A stretch of DNA of 49,992 bases. Origin: Clostridia bacterium (lineage in GTDB: Bacteria > Bacillota > Clostridia > Oscillospirales > CAG-272). Positions 17,898-26,600 of this stretch are shown piece by piece. The stretch covers positions 64,001-113,992 of the forward strand of contig JAFQDF010000037.1 in NCBI GenBank assembly GCA_017416185.1, written 5' to 3'. Position numbers and translations under genes: made by a program. The notes under the pieces are model-generated. The model ran no database searches and was not told the DNA's origin. It saw only the letters and a list, made by a program, of their open reading frames with translations. The stretch's first letter is position 1. Every line of letters starts with the position of its first letter.

Positions 17898-19511
17898 TTA
17901 TGCAACAGTAAATGCTACGTTCTGAACTGTACCGTCTACGTTTCTGATGTAGAGAGTATAGCTGCCTGCCTTAAGAGCTACACCGTAGGTAACGATGTTA
18001 GCGTCAGCGATCTTTGCAGATGTGATTCTTACAACTGTATTGGACTTAACTGCCTTGTAGGAGGTCTGTGTGCCGTTAGCAATGAAGAAGTCCTTTACGT
18101 TTGCACCGTCAATATCGCAAACATATGTGCAGCCGTTCTTAACGATAACGGAAGGAGTAGCTGCAACGCTAGCAAGCTTAACGTCTGCGGTCTTGAACAT
18201 CTGGTTAAAGCCTTCTACCTTAACTGCATTCCACTGAGCGAAAGTGCCTTTATAGGTAACGTCACCAAGATTTGTAGCGTTGAAGCATCCGCTCTGGATG
18301 GTGGTTGCACCAACTGTAGCAGCGGTAATACCGGTGTTTCTGAAAGCTCTTGCGTTGAGGTTGGAGTTGAAGGAAACAGAGCCGGTCATAGATCTGCAAC
18401 CGTCAAACGCCTCTGTGATATTAGCAACGTCGGTAACGTCGGGAGCCGCAGTAAGCTTGGTGCAGTTCTTGAATGCCTGAGTCATATTGGAAACGGAAGC
18501 AGGGATAGCGGGAGCGGTGGTAAGCGCAGAGCAACCGCTGAACGCGCCTGTCATATCTGTAACAGTTGCAGGAATAGTACCAACTGAGGTAAGGTTCTTA
18601 CAGTTTTTGAAGGTACCGTAAAGCTTAACTACATTACCCATATCGGGGGTAGAAGCGATAGCCGTGCCCTTGTATGCATTGTAAGCTACCTGTACGTTTG
18701 CGGGGATAGCGGGAGCAACTGTCATATTGGAGCAACCGTCAAAGGTCTTATCCATAAATGTTACAGGGAAACCATGAAGAGTCTCTCTGATGGGAGCATA
18801 GGATGTCTTAGTCTTGTCATTAGCTGTAACCTTCCAACCTGCGGAGGTACCGAGACCGTAAAGATCGCTGCCGATAACGGTGTAAGTATAGTCGTCAACT
18901 ACGTAAGAAGCCTGCATCTGCTCACCACATACGGTACACTTACCGTCAGCACCGAAGGTGTGATCTACACAAGCTGCTGCAGCCCAGTTTGCACTGAATC
19001 CGTGAATTTCACCAACATTTGCAAAAACAGCTGCGGGAATGGCAACGTTAAGAAAAGCGGGATCATACCAAGAAGCATTGAAATTAATCCAAGTAAGATC
19101 GGTGAGAGTGTGACCGTCCTTAACCATAGAACGATAGATAACTGTCATAAGGTCGCCGAGGGGATAGAATGTGCTGGATACGGTACCCTGATCGGTATAA
19201 ACAACACCTACATAGTGATTCATTACCTGATCCGCAGGCTCATTTGTTGCCTGATAAACGTAAACAACGATGTTGCCGGTGTAACCGTCGGGAATGTTGA
19301 GTCCGTTTGCAGCGGTGTTGAAGCTACCGTTGGTTATAGCAGCACCGGAGTTAGCATTGTAGTGACCGCCGTTCTGCATAATATGGAACTCAGCGTATCT
19401 GGTGTGGAAGCCGGGAAGACCATCAACGATAGTGTCTCCGGCAAATACATTCATGGGAACTATGCAAAGGAGCATAACTACCACGAGACAAAGTGATAAA
19501 ATCTTTTTCAT
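17898..19511 (-). CDS. Secreted BspA-like leucine-rich repeat protein
   Basis: This 537-residue protein has a signal peptide (MKKILSLCLVVVMLLCIVPMNVFA). Residues ~25-180 form a domain I do not recognise. A short CxxC knuckle (HTFGADGKCTVCG) follows, then leucine-rich repeats of the BspA/LRR_5 type at ~250-420 (AFSGCSALTTAPAIPASV, AFKNCTKLTAAP). A C-terminal beta-rich domain (~445-537) ends KAGSYTLYIRNVDGTVQNV. No LPXTG or SLH anchor is visible, so it may be released or held non-covalently. BspA-like proteins often mediate adhesion; the role here is inferred. It has its own promoter and terminator. Confidence 0.85.
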   Translation of the reverse strand: MKKILSLCLVVVMLLCIVPMNVFAGDTIVDGLPGFHTRYAEFHIMQNGGHYNANSGAAITNGSFNTAANGLNIPDGYTGNIVVYVYQATNEPADQVMNHYVGVVYTDQGTVSSTFYPLGDLMTVIYRSMVKDGHTLTDLTWINFNASWYDPAFLNVAIPAAVFANVGEIHGFSANWAAAACVDHTFGADGKCTVCGEQMQASYVVDDYTYTVIGSDLYGLGTSAGWKVTANDKTKTSYAPIRETLHGFPVTFMDKTFDGCSNMTVAPAIPANVQVAYNAYKGTAIASTPDMGNVVKLYGTFKNCKNLTSVGTIPATVTDMTGAFSGCSALTTAPAIPASVSNMTQAFKNCTKLTAAPDVTDVANITEAFDGCRSMTGSVSFNSNLNARAFRNTGITAATVGATTIQSGCFNATNLGDVTYKGTFAQWNAVKVEGFNQMFKTADVKLASVAATPSVIVKNGCTYVCDIDGANVKDFFIANGTQTSYKAVKSNTVVRITSAKIADANIVTYGVALKAGSYTLYIRNVDGTVQNVAFTVA

Positions 19512-19556
19512 GGGATTTACCGTCCTTTATATAAAATTAAAATTTTTGACTTATAT

Positions 19557-19585
19557 ATTATAACAGAGTATGAATAAAATTTCAA
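19557..19585 (-). promoter_or_regulatory. Promoter of the leucine-rich surface gene
   Basis: TTGAAA (19585-19580), a 17-base spacer and TATAAT (19562-19557) with extended TGt precede the gene by about 45 bases. A ribosome site AAAGGA lies near the ATG. Confidence 0.75.
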
Positions 19586-19622
19586 GGTTTTTTAATAATT
19601 TTTTCAAAAAATGTTAGAAATT

Positions 19623-19795
19623 AATGATATATCTCCTGTGGCGATATGATATACGACCTCGTCGTATGATAATATTTGCCTTGGTAAATATGATATAATA
19701 TCCGTTCCTTCATACGCGAAGTGTATATCATCGCAGGAAACTGCGATATCATACCAAAGGTATATCACCAGTTCCGGCAAGGAACGGATATCATT
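19623..19795. repeat. Multi-hairpin repeat with ATGATATA-type spacers
   Basis: About 170 bases hold a chain of short stem-loops joined by TGATAT/ATATCA boxes, for example ACGAC/GTCGT, CGCAG/CTGCG and ACC/GGT. The whole is bracketed by inverted ends (AATGATAT near 19623 and ATATCATT at 19788-19795) and by an inner pair (ATCCGTTCC / GGAACGGAT). It has no coding potential. It fills most of the 309-base gap between the leucine-rich gene and the isomerase gene and looks like a modular palindromic intergenic repeat; only one copy is in this window. Confidence 0.7.
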
Positions 19796-19820
19796 AAAAA
19801 AGCACCCGAAGGTGCTTTTT
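19796..19820 (-). terminator. Terminator of the isomerase/oxidoreductase pair
   Basis: AGCACC / GGTGCT (19801-19816) with a CGAA loop and A/T runs on both sides follows the stop codon of the isomerase gene directly on the minus strand. Confidence 0.85.
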
Positions 19821-20789
19821 TTATGCCCAAGCCATTCCCGTAGGCTTAGGTTCGCTTATAATTGCCTGCTTTAAGAAGTAGATAGCCTTGTCACAGCCCT
19901 CATCAATACTCATTACGCTGTCCTCGTGCTCTATGGAGAGAACGAAGTCGTAGCCTGTAAGTCTGAGGTTGGATATCATATCACGCCAGTACTGCATATC
20001 GTTGCCGTAACCTACCGAACGGAACACCCAGCTACGGTGGATCTCATCGCTGTAATGCTTGGTATCAAGAACACCGTTCTTTGCGGTGTTATACTTATCT
20101 ACCTTGGTGTCCTTTGCGTGGCAGTGATATATAGCACCCTCAAGCTCGCGGATCGCCGCTACGGGATCCATACCCTGCCAGATGATATGAGAGGGGTCAA
20201 AGTTACAACCGATAACGGGGCCTACCGCCTCACGGAACTTAAGAAGGGTCTCGGGGTTGTATACACAGAAGCCGGGATGCATTTCAAATGCAAGCTTGGT
20301 AACACCGTGAGCCTCTGCAAATGCGCCTGCCTCCTTCCAGTAAGGAATAAGCACCTCGTTCCACTGGTAGTCAAGTACGGAAAGGAAGTCATCAGGCCAA
20401 GCGCAGGTAGCCCAGTTGGGGGTCTTATCCTCAGGGGAACCGCCGGGACAGCCGGAGAAAAGTGTAAGGGTGTCAACACCCATCTTTTCTGCTAAAAGAA
20501 CGCAGTTTACGTAGTCCTCGTGGAACTTTGCCGCGATCTCCTTATTGGGATGAACGGGGTTACCGTGTACGGAAAATGCGGAGATGGGAAGACCGTGCTT
20601 GTCGATAGTATGCTTAAACTCGAGGAACTTATCCTCGTCAGCCAAAAGCTCTGCGGGGTTACAATGCTCGTTGCCGCCGTAACCGCCTGCAGCGATTTCA
20701 ACAGCTTCGATGCCCTTTGCCTTTGCCTTGGCAAGAACCTCGTCAAGAGGCTCGGTTCTGTAAAGACTTATCAAAAGACCTAATTTCAT
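19821..20789 (-). CDS. Sugar phosphate isomerase/epimerase (xylose-isomerase-like TIM barrel)
   Basis: The 322-residue protein belongs to the AP-endonuclease-2/xylose-isomerase-like TIM barrel superfamily. Metal-binding positions are suggested by Glu in LAFEMHPGFCVYNP, Asp/His in GCNFDPSHIIWQG, His in YHCHAKDTKVD and Glu in VLSIEHEDSVM. The substrate cannot be told. It lies 19 bases after a Gfo/Idh/MocA oxidoreductase and shares its promoter, a pairing common in inositol-like or keto-sugar catabolism. Cytoplasmic, no signal peptide. Confidence 0.85.
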   Translation of the reverse strand: MKLGLLISLYRTEPLDEVLAKAKAKGIEAVEIAAGGYGGNEHCNPAELLADEDKFLEFKHTIDKHGLPISAFSVHGNPVHPNKEIAAKFHEDYVNCVLLAEKMGVDTLTLFSGCPGGSPEDKTPNWATCAWPDDFLSVLDYQWNEVLIPYWKEAGAFAEAHGVTKLAFEMHPGFCVYNPETLLKFREAVGPVIGCNFDPSHIIWQGMDPVAAIRELEGAIYHCHAKDTKVDKYNTAKNGVLDTKHYSDEIHRSWVFRSVGYGNDMQYWRDMISNLRLTGYDFVLSIEHEDSVMSIDEGCDKAIYFLKQAIISEPKPTGMAWA

Positions 20790-20808
20790 TTATATTTCCT
20801 CGCTTATA

Positions 20809-21888
20809 TTAAAAATTGTAAACAGTACCCGTCTTTGCGGACGTGTATATACCTTCAAGGATCTGGGTGACGGTAAATGCCTGCTCGGGAAGAACGAAGG
20901 GATCCTTGTCATTAATAACTGCGTCAATCCAGAGCTTAGCCTCGCGGAACGTAGGATCGTCAGAGTTGCCTCCCTCATAGAAGTCAACACCGCCGGCATT
21001 GAAGTCGACCTTGGTGGTGAACTTTCTGCCGTTTCTTACACCGTTGAGGGTAAGGCCGTCAAGCATATCCGCGCCGCCCTTGGTACCGCAGATGGTGGTG
21101 ATAGCTTCCTTGGAGCCTCTCTTATTAAGAGCCCAGGAGGATTCAAGATTGATGGTGGCACCGTTCTCCATAACGATGAAACCAAATGCGCTGTCCTCTA
21201 CCGTAAATGCTTCGGGATCCCAGTCACCCCAAGCGTTACCGGTGTGGGTGTCACGGTTGAGCTTGTGATATGTAGTACCTACACAGTACTTGGGCTTATA
21301 GTTATCCATCATCCAGAGGGTGAGGTCAAGTGAGTGAGTACCGATATCGATAAGGGGACCGCCTCCCTGCTCATACTCGTTGAGGAACACACCCCAGGTG
21401 GGAACTGCGCGGCGGCGAAGTGCGATAGCCTTAGCGTAGTAGATCTCACCAAACGTTCCGTCCAGTGCCTCCTGCTTCATATAGAGTGAGTCGGGACGGT
21501 GTCTGTTCTGATAACCGATGGTCAGCTTCTTGCCGGTACGCTTAGCGGCATCAAGCATTTTCTGAGCCTCTGCGGTATTGATAGCCATAGGCTTTTCGCA
21601 CATAACGTGCTTACCTGCCTCAAGAGCGTCAACTGTAATAAAGCTGTGAGAACGGTTGGGTGTACAAACGTGTACAACGTCGATAGACTTGTCTTCAAGG
21701 AGCTCCTTGTAATCTGTATAGACCTTTGCGCCCTCAATGCCGTACTTTTCAGCAGCAGCCTTAGCCTTGTCTTCGATGATATCGCAGAATGCAACCATTT
21801 CGCATTCCTTGACCTGCTTAAGTGAAGGCATATGCTTACCGTTTGCGATACCGCCGCAACCGATAATGCCTACTCTTACCTTATCCAT
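20809..21888 (-). CDS. Gfo/Idh/MocA-family NAD(P)-dependent oxidoreductase
   Basis: The 359-residue protein starts with a Rossmann fold, MDKVRVGIIGCGGIANGKH (GxGGxA). The family motif CEKPMAIN follows at about 97-104, with the catalytic-type Lys. The C-terminal substrate domain includes GGGPLIDIGTHSLDLTLWMM, where the Asp and His are usual substrate contacts. It probably oxidises or reduces a sugar or cyclitol, passing it to the neighbouring isomerase. It is the first gene of a two-gene operon with a consensus promoter and a GGAGG ribosome site. Confidence 0.9.
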   Translation of the reverse strand: MDKVRVGIIGCGGIANGKHMPSLKQVKECEMVAFCDIIEDKAKAAAEKYGIEGAKVYTDYKELLEDKSIDVVHVCTPNRSHSFITVDALEAGKHVMCEKPMAINTAEAQKMLDAAKRTGKKLTIGYQNRHRPDSLYMKQEALDGTFGEIYYAKAIALRRRAVPTWGVFLNEYEQGGGPLIDIGTHSLDLTLWMMDNYKPKYCVGTTYHKLNRDTHTGNAWGDWDPEAFTVEDSAFGFIVMENGATINLESSWALNKRGSKEAITTICGTKGGADMLDGLTLNGVRNGRKFTTKVDFNAGGVDFYEGGNSDDPTFREAKLWIDAVINDKDPFVLPEQAFTVTQILEGIYTSAKTGTVYNF

Positions 21889-21927
21889 ATTAAATACCTC
21901 CGTATTTTAATTTTATTCATTTTGTTA

Positions 21928-21956
21928 ATTATATTACATCAAAGATCGATTGTCAA
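21928..21956 (-). promoter_or_regulatory. Promoter of the oxidoreductase/isomerase operon
   Basis: TTGACA (21956-21951), 17 bases and TATAAT (21933-21928) form an exact consensus promoter about 40 bases before the ATG. Confidence 0.8.
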
Positions 21957-21977
21957 TATAAAACCAAAGTATATTTG

Positions 21978-22007
21978 GAGTGCAGAATGCAGAATGCATT
22001 CTGCATT
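21978..22007. repeat. Short heptad repeat with a 22-base palindrome at the lexA stop
   Basis: Seven-base units of the GCAGAAT type overlap a perfect palindrome (arms AATGCAGAATG / CATTCTGCATT, 21986-22007). Read in the lexA direction the units begin right at its stop codon. It may act as a 3' end hairpin. It is treated as a short member of the heptad family. Confidence 0.6.
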
Positions 22008-22614
22008 AATAATACCGTTGCACCGATATAACTCTACCCAAGATATACACCTCGTCGACTATTATCGGCTCCATAGTTGAGTTCTCGGGCTGAAGTCTGA
22101 AATGTCCGTTTTCTTTATAGAAGGTCTTGACGGTTGCTCCATCCTCGGTAAGCGCTACCACTATCTGTCCGTTTTCAGCTGTAGGCTCCTTTCGTACTAT
22201 AACGAAATCTCCGTCAAGAATACCCGCCTCGATCATACTCTCTCCCTTGACCTTAAGGGCGAAAAGCTCATTATGTCCGTAAGAACGGTTCATTGTGGGG
22301 AACTCTATATTTCCCTCAAAGTTCTCTACCGCAAGTATGGGCATACCTGCCGTTACCTTGCCTAAAAGCGGAACCTTGACCGTACGGCGCTCCTCGCGGT
22401 CCTCCGTGTCGATACGCAGAGTTCTTGACTTACCGTTCTCCTTACGGATATAACCCTTTTCCTCTAACTTTGCAAGATAAGCGTGCACGGTGGACGTACT
22501 CTTGATGCCTAAGTGTGCCTGTATGTCGCGCACGCTGGGAGAAAATCCGTGCCTGTTTATAGACTCGCATATATATTCGTATACCAATCTTTCTTTTTCC
22601 TTCAATGGCTGCAT
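22006..22614 (-). CDS. lexA: LexA repressor, SOS regulator
   Basis: LexA (202 residues) has an N-terminal winged helix (1-70, with VRDIQAHLGIKSTSTVHAYL as the recognition region) and a C-terminal S24 autoprotease. The cleavage site is Ala89-Gly90 in KVTAGMP. The Ser/Lys dyad is Ser126 in KGESM and Lys163 in ATVKTFYK. RecA filaments trigger self-cleavage and derepress SOS genes. A LexA-type site overlaps its own promoter, indicating autoregulation. Length matches Gram-positive LexA. Confidence 0.97.
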   Translation of the reverse strand: MQPLKEKERLVYEYICESINRHGFSPSVRDIQAHLGIKSTSTVHAYLAKLEEKGYIRKENGKSRTLRIDTEDREERRTVKVPLLGKVTAGMPILAVENFEGNIEFPTMNRSYGHNELFALKVKGESMIEAGILDGDFVIVRKEPTAENGQIVVALTEDGATVKTFYKENGHFRLQPENSTMEPIIVDEVYILGRVISVQRYY

Positions 22615-22645
22615 TTTCGTTCACCTTTCAAGATATGTTGCATAT

Positions 22646-22674
22646 ATTATAACATAAAACCGCAGAAATGTCAA
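22646..22674 (-). promoter_or_regulatory. lexA promoter
   Basis: TTGACA (22674-22669), a 17-base spacer and TATAAT (22651-22646), with extended TGt, lie 32 bases before the lexA ATG. Confidence 0.8.
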
Positions 22675-22685
22675 ACAAATGTTCT
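22672..22685. promoter_or_regulatory. LexA (SOS) operator
   Basis: On the minus strand AGAACATTTGTTTG matches the Gram-positive LexA site GAAC-N4-GTTC at all but the last position. It overlaps the -35 box of lexA and lies about 20 bases before the divergent peptidase gene, so LexA may control both. Confidence 0.75.
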
Positions 22686-22704
22686 TGTGAAACGGAGAAT
22701 TTTA

Positions 22705-23523
22705 ATGAATATTTATTACAGTCACGAAACGCTTTTGTCAGAGCTTACCGAACTTGCAAAAAAACATCCCGAAATAAAAATGACCACTGTCGGTCATTCT
22801 GTTATGGGTAAGCCCTTACCCGCCCTGAAGATCGGAGAAGGAAACGTTAAGCTGCTCTACGTGGGAACGCATCACGGGCTTGAAAGCATTACCTCTGCCC
22901 TGCTTATGAAATTTTTATCCGAGCTGTGCGGGCATTTTAAGAGCCGTAATATGATATACGGCATTGATCCCCGTTACATATACGAAACAAGGTGTATCTA
23001 TATGATCCCCATGCTAAATCCCGACGGCGTGGAGTTAGGCAGGCAGGCAAACGCAAACGGAGTTGACTTAAATCACAACTATGATGCAGGATTTGAGGAA
23101 TATAAAAAAATAGAAAAAGAGCTTGGCATCACCGGACCTGCGCCTACCCGATATTCGGGAGAAGCTCCCGAAAGCGAGCCTGAAACACAGGCTATATGCG
23201 CCTTTATCCGCGCACTTGCTCCGTTTAAATATATGTTCACCTTTCATACACAAGGAGAGGAGATATACTCGGGATATAACGGATATGAACCGAAAAACTC
23301 GATCCGTGTTGCAAAGGCTCTTGCCAGATATTCTGGATATATCCACACCCAACCCGAGGAAGCTGCAAGCTACGGAGGGTTAAAGGACTGGTACGTAAAA
23401 GAATTTGACCTGCCCGCCTATACTATTGAATGCGGCAAGGGGGAAAATCCTCTGCCGATATCCGAACTCAGCGGAATTTATATCGGGCTTAGGAAAATGT
23501 TGTTTCATAGTCTTATACTGTAA
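22705..23523 (+). CDS. M14-family zinc carboxypeptidase (probable cell-wall peptide peptidase)
   Basis: The frame is open further upstream, but ACGGAG lies 7 bases before the ATG at 22705, giving 272 residues. Zinc ligands are His57 and Glu60 in GTHHGLES and a later His in FTFHTQGEE. The catalytic Glu is probably in TIECGKGENP. The substrate loop reads GVDLNHNYDAGF, with His where digestive carboxypeptidases have Arg. This resembles gamma-D-glutamyl-diaminopimelate peptidases. No signal peptide is seen, so it may act on recycled muropeptides in the cytoplasm. It is divergent from lexA and shares the SOS-operator region. Confidence 0.85.
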   Translation: MNIYYSHETLLSELTELAKKHPEIKMTTVGHSVMGKPLPALKIGEGNVKLLYVGTHHGLESITSALLMKFLSELCGHFKSRNMIYGIDPRYIYETRCIYMIPMLNPDGVELGRQANANGVDLNHNYDAGFEEYKKIEKELGITGPAPTRYSGEAPESEPETQAICAFIRALAPFKYMFTFHTQGEEIYSGYNGYEPKNSIRVAKALARYSGYIHTQPEEAASYGGLKDWYVKEFDLPAYTIECGKGENPLPISELSGIYIGLRKMLFHSLIL

Positions 23524-23533
23524 ATATAAAGAA

Positions 23534-23602
23534 GCTTATTGACCTTTTCACAAAGGTCAATAAGCCTCCTTAACTTTGCACTTTGCACTTTGAACTTTGC
23601 AT
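23534..23602 (-). repeat. Heptad-plus-hairpin element between convergent genes
   Basis: Read on the minus strand, seven-base units (GTGCAAA type) begin directly after the stop of the SLH protein gene. They end in TTAAGGAGG and run into a perfect 14-base hairpin (GCTTATTGACCTTT, 23534-23547, paired with 23552-23565). The hairpin may terminate transcription from either convergent gene. Confidence 0.75.
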
Positions 23603-26600
23603 TTATATGAGTTTCCCAAAGGAAACGCATATTCTTGCCGCCTGTGCTCTGGTGGCGTTTCCGCGGGGACCGATGGTGGTGGGACTCATACCCGAGATAA
23701 GTCCTGCATCTACCGCCCATTCTACGCAGTCGCGTGCCCAGCCGGATATGCTTGCCGCATCGGTAAATGTGGAAAGATCTGCTCTGCCCGATACGTCGAT
23801 TCCGTTCTTCTCTGCGTAAACGTAGAAGAAACGGGCAAGCTGTTCGCGGGTGATGTTCTGGTTTGTTCCAAAGGTGTCAGCCGACATACCTCCGGTATAG
23901 CCGTTCTCATATGCCCAGGCTACGGCGGGAGCATACCATGCACCCTTGATAACGTCCTTAAAGGGTGTTGTCTTGTTTTCGTATTTCGTAAGATCAACGC
24001 CGTCTATCTTTGCAAGGACAAGCACGAACTGTGCTCTTGTAAGATTTCCGTTAGGCTGGAAGCTGTCGGGAGTCATACCCGAAAAATATCCTGCCTTGAC
24101 TGCCTCCATAATACCATCGGTATACCATACTCCCGTCTTTACGTCTGTAAAGGGAGTGGTGGCATTCATATAGATAGCCGTGTCCTCGGTGATATTTACA
24201 ACGTCTGTTTCGGTGATCTCCTCACCGTCCTCAAACTGCCAGCAGTTGAAGATATAGGGAGCAACCTCACTTGAGGGGAAATCGTTATACTTTCTGCCCT
24301 GAACAACGCGTTTACTTGAAATAAGCTTGCCGTTCATATCATAGAAATCAACCTTAAAAGACTTGTACTGACCCTTACCGGCAAGAGTGTTGGCTTCGTC
24401 AATATCTCTTGCGAAACGGAAGGAGTGAATAGTTACGGTGTCTCCGTCCTGAACCTTTATTCCGTTGACCTCCATAAAGGAAAGGTTAAGGGTATTAAGG
24501 TTTCCTTTAAAGCCCGAAAGATCTATTATGTACTTATGGAACTGACCGTCGTTATAGGCATCTATAAACTTAACGAAGCACTCCTGTGAAATGCCGTATC
24601 TATTGCCTGTTGTGGCATAGAGAGGCATATGTATAAAGGCAGAATCGTATACCGCATCTACCTTCATATCAATTACGAGATAGGGATACTCCTCAACGCT
24701 GAGGCTCTTTGTGGGATGACCGAAGGAGAATATCATATTTGCGGCGTTGTGGTAATTATCCACCGTGAACTTGAGACCATCCTCTACGGTTTCAGCCACA
24801 AGCTGTCCCATATTGGGAACAAGATCACGGGCTTCGCTTGCCGCAAAATGGATAGTTACAAGATCGAGATGCTCGGAAGGTTTCTTGACTTCGTTTGTCT
24901 CTACCCTTCTCTCCTTGCCTACGGAAAGGATAACGGAGTTTACTACAGTTCTTTCCTTGCCGTCACTGGGTTTACCTGTGACCTTATACTGTCCTTCGTC
25001 AAGGACTACCATCTCGGCAGAGCCGCCGCCGTCAAGGATAAAGGCAGTGTTGAGGTCATATTCATCCGCCAGATCCCAGTACATATCAAAATCAAGACCT
25101 GTACTGAAGCCGGGCTGACGTCCGTCGTTGGTGATGAACACTACGTTACCGTCATTCTTGATACCTACTATGGTAACGGGATAGTTGTTGGTGGTACCTG
25201 TTTCGTTCTTCATTCCGTCAACCACGAAGGGCATATGACCGCCTGTGGCGTTGGTGACGTTCTGCCAGATCTCGGTATCTCTGCCGAATTTTTCGGTAAG
25301 GGTAAAGTCGAGAGTAATCTCGTCTCCAATCTTATATTTGTATATCTTTTCTACCGCCGTGCCTCTTGCCGTGAGGATGATGTAATCATCCTGCATCGTG
25401 GGGTTATCGGCGGTATTTTTGTCGTAAATTGCTACGATCTCGCCGCTTATCTTTTCACCGTGCTTGACGGTGTAACCGTTTGTCTTTATAAGCAGCTCGT
25501 AGGCATCGTCAAGGGCATAATTATTAAGGCAGCCCTTATCAGAGTAAACAACAAGTGCGTTGTTTGCGGGCAGACGGTTGAGACCGTCGACCTTAATACT
25601 GCCGTCAAGAGTAATATCAAGCTTGGGACAGCCAATTACCATCTTGTTTTCGGCGGTAGTACCAAAGGACCAGAACTGACCCTCGTAGGGTGTCTCCTGA
25701 TACATATAGTCGGATGTGATGATCTCACCGTTATACACGTTAAAGCCTCGGGGCAAGGTCAATTCCTTTTTGACAACTGCATCTGTATAACCGTTGTAGT
25801 TGGTTCCTGCTCCCTCAATACGTCCGTGGGCATAGGCAACCATCCACAGGTCTCCGTTGACGGCTGCAAGAGGTGTCTTGTCGGGGTTATTCTTTTTGAA
25901 ATTCTCTACCGTTTCGGTAACAACGGTAAGCTTATTTGCATACTTACCGCCGCCGGTTACGTCAACATAGAGGTTATCCTGTGACGGATCAAACTCTACA
26001 ATATTGAAGTTCTGAACGTCGTATTTGCTGTGCTTGGTGGTGGCAATATGTGTATGGGTAACACCCTCTGCAAGCTCGGTTTCTTCATAAGCCGAATACT
26101 CGCTGATAAAGAGGTCTGCAGGAACAGATGAACTCATAACGTAGGGTATGTCAACACCCAATGCCTCAAGTGCTATAGCTGCGGCATCGCGGTTCTTAAG
26201 TGTTGAAAAATCAGCCTCAGTATCAAGGTTATGTCCTCTCATAGCAAAGATGACCTTGCCATCGGGATCAACGGTGGTGGTACCCTCTATACCGCCGTGA
26301 TCGCTTGTAAGAATGAAAAGTGTATTTTCCTCTCTGCCGAGTTCAACGTATTTATCGTAGATCTTGCCTATATAACCGTCGGTGAGAGAAAGCTGAGTAA
26401 GATAATCCTTACCGCCGTAATGACCCTCAAAATGAATTGCCGCCTGCTCTGTCTGGCGCATCTGTACAAGCATTACCTTGGGGTCGTTGTTATCAAGATA
26501 TCCGCCGTCCTTTGAGAGGAGATCTGCAAGATCGCTGTCGTAAATACTTTCGTCTGTAACAGACTCAACTCCCTCCTCTATAAGGCTGTCCGCTATAGCC

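Noticed and set aside
24629..25984. A 451-codon plus-strand frame opposite the SLH protein gene
   Set aside because: It lies wholly inside the opposite-strand gene, has no ribosome site or recognisable domain, and its composition is that of an antisense frame.
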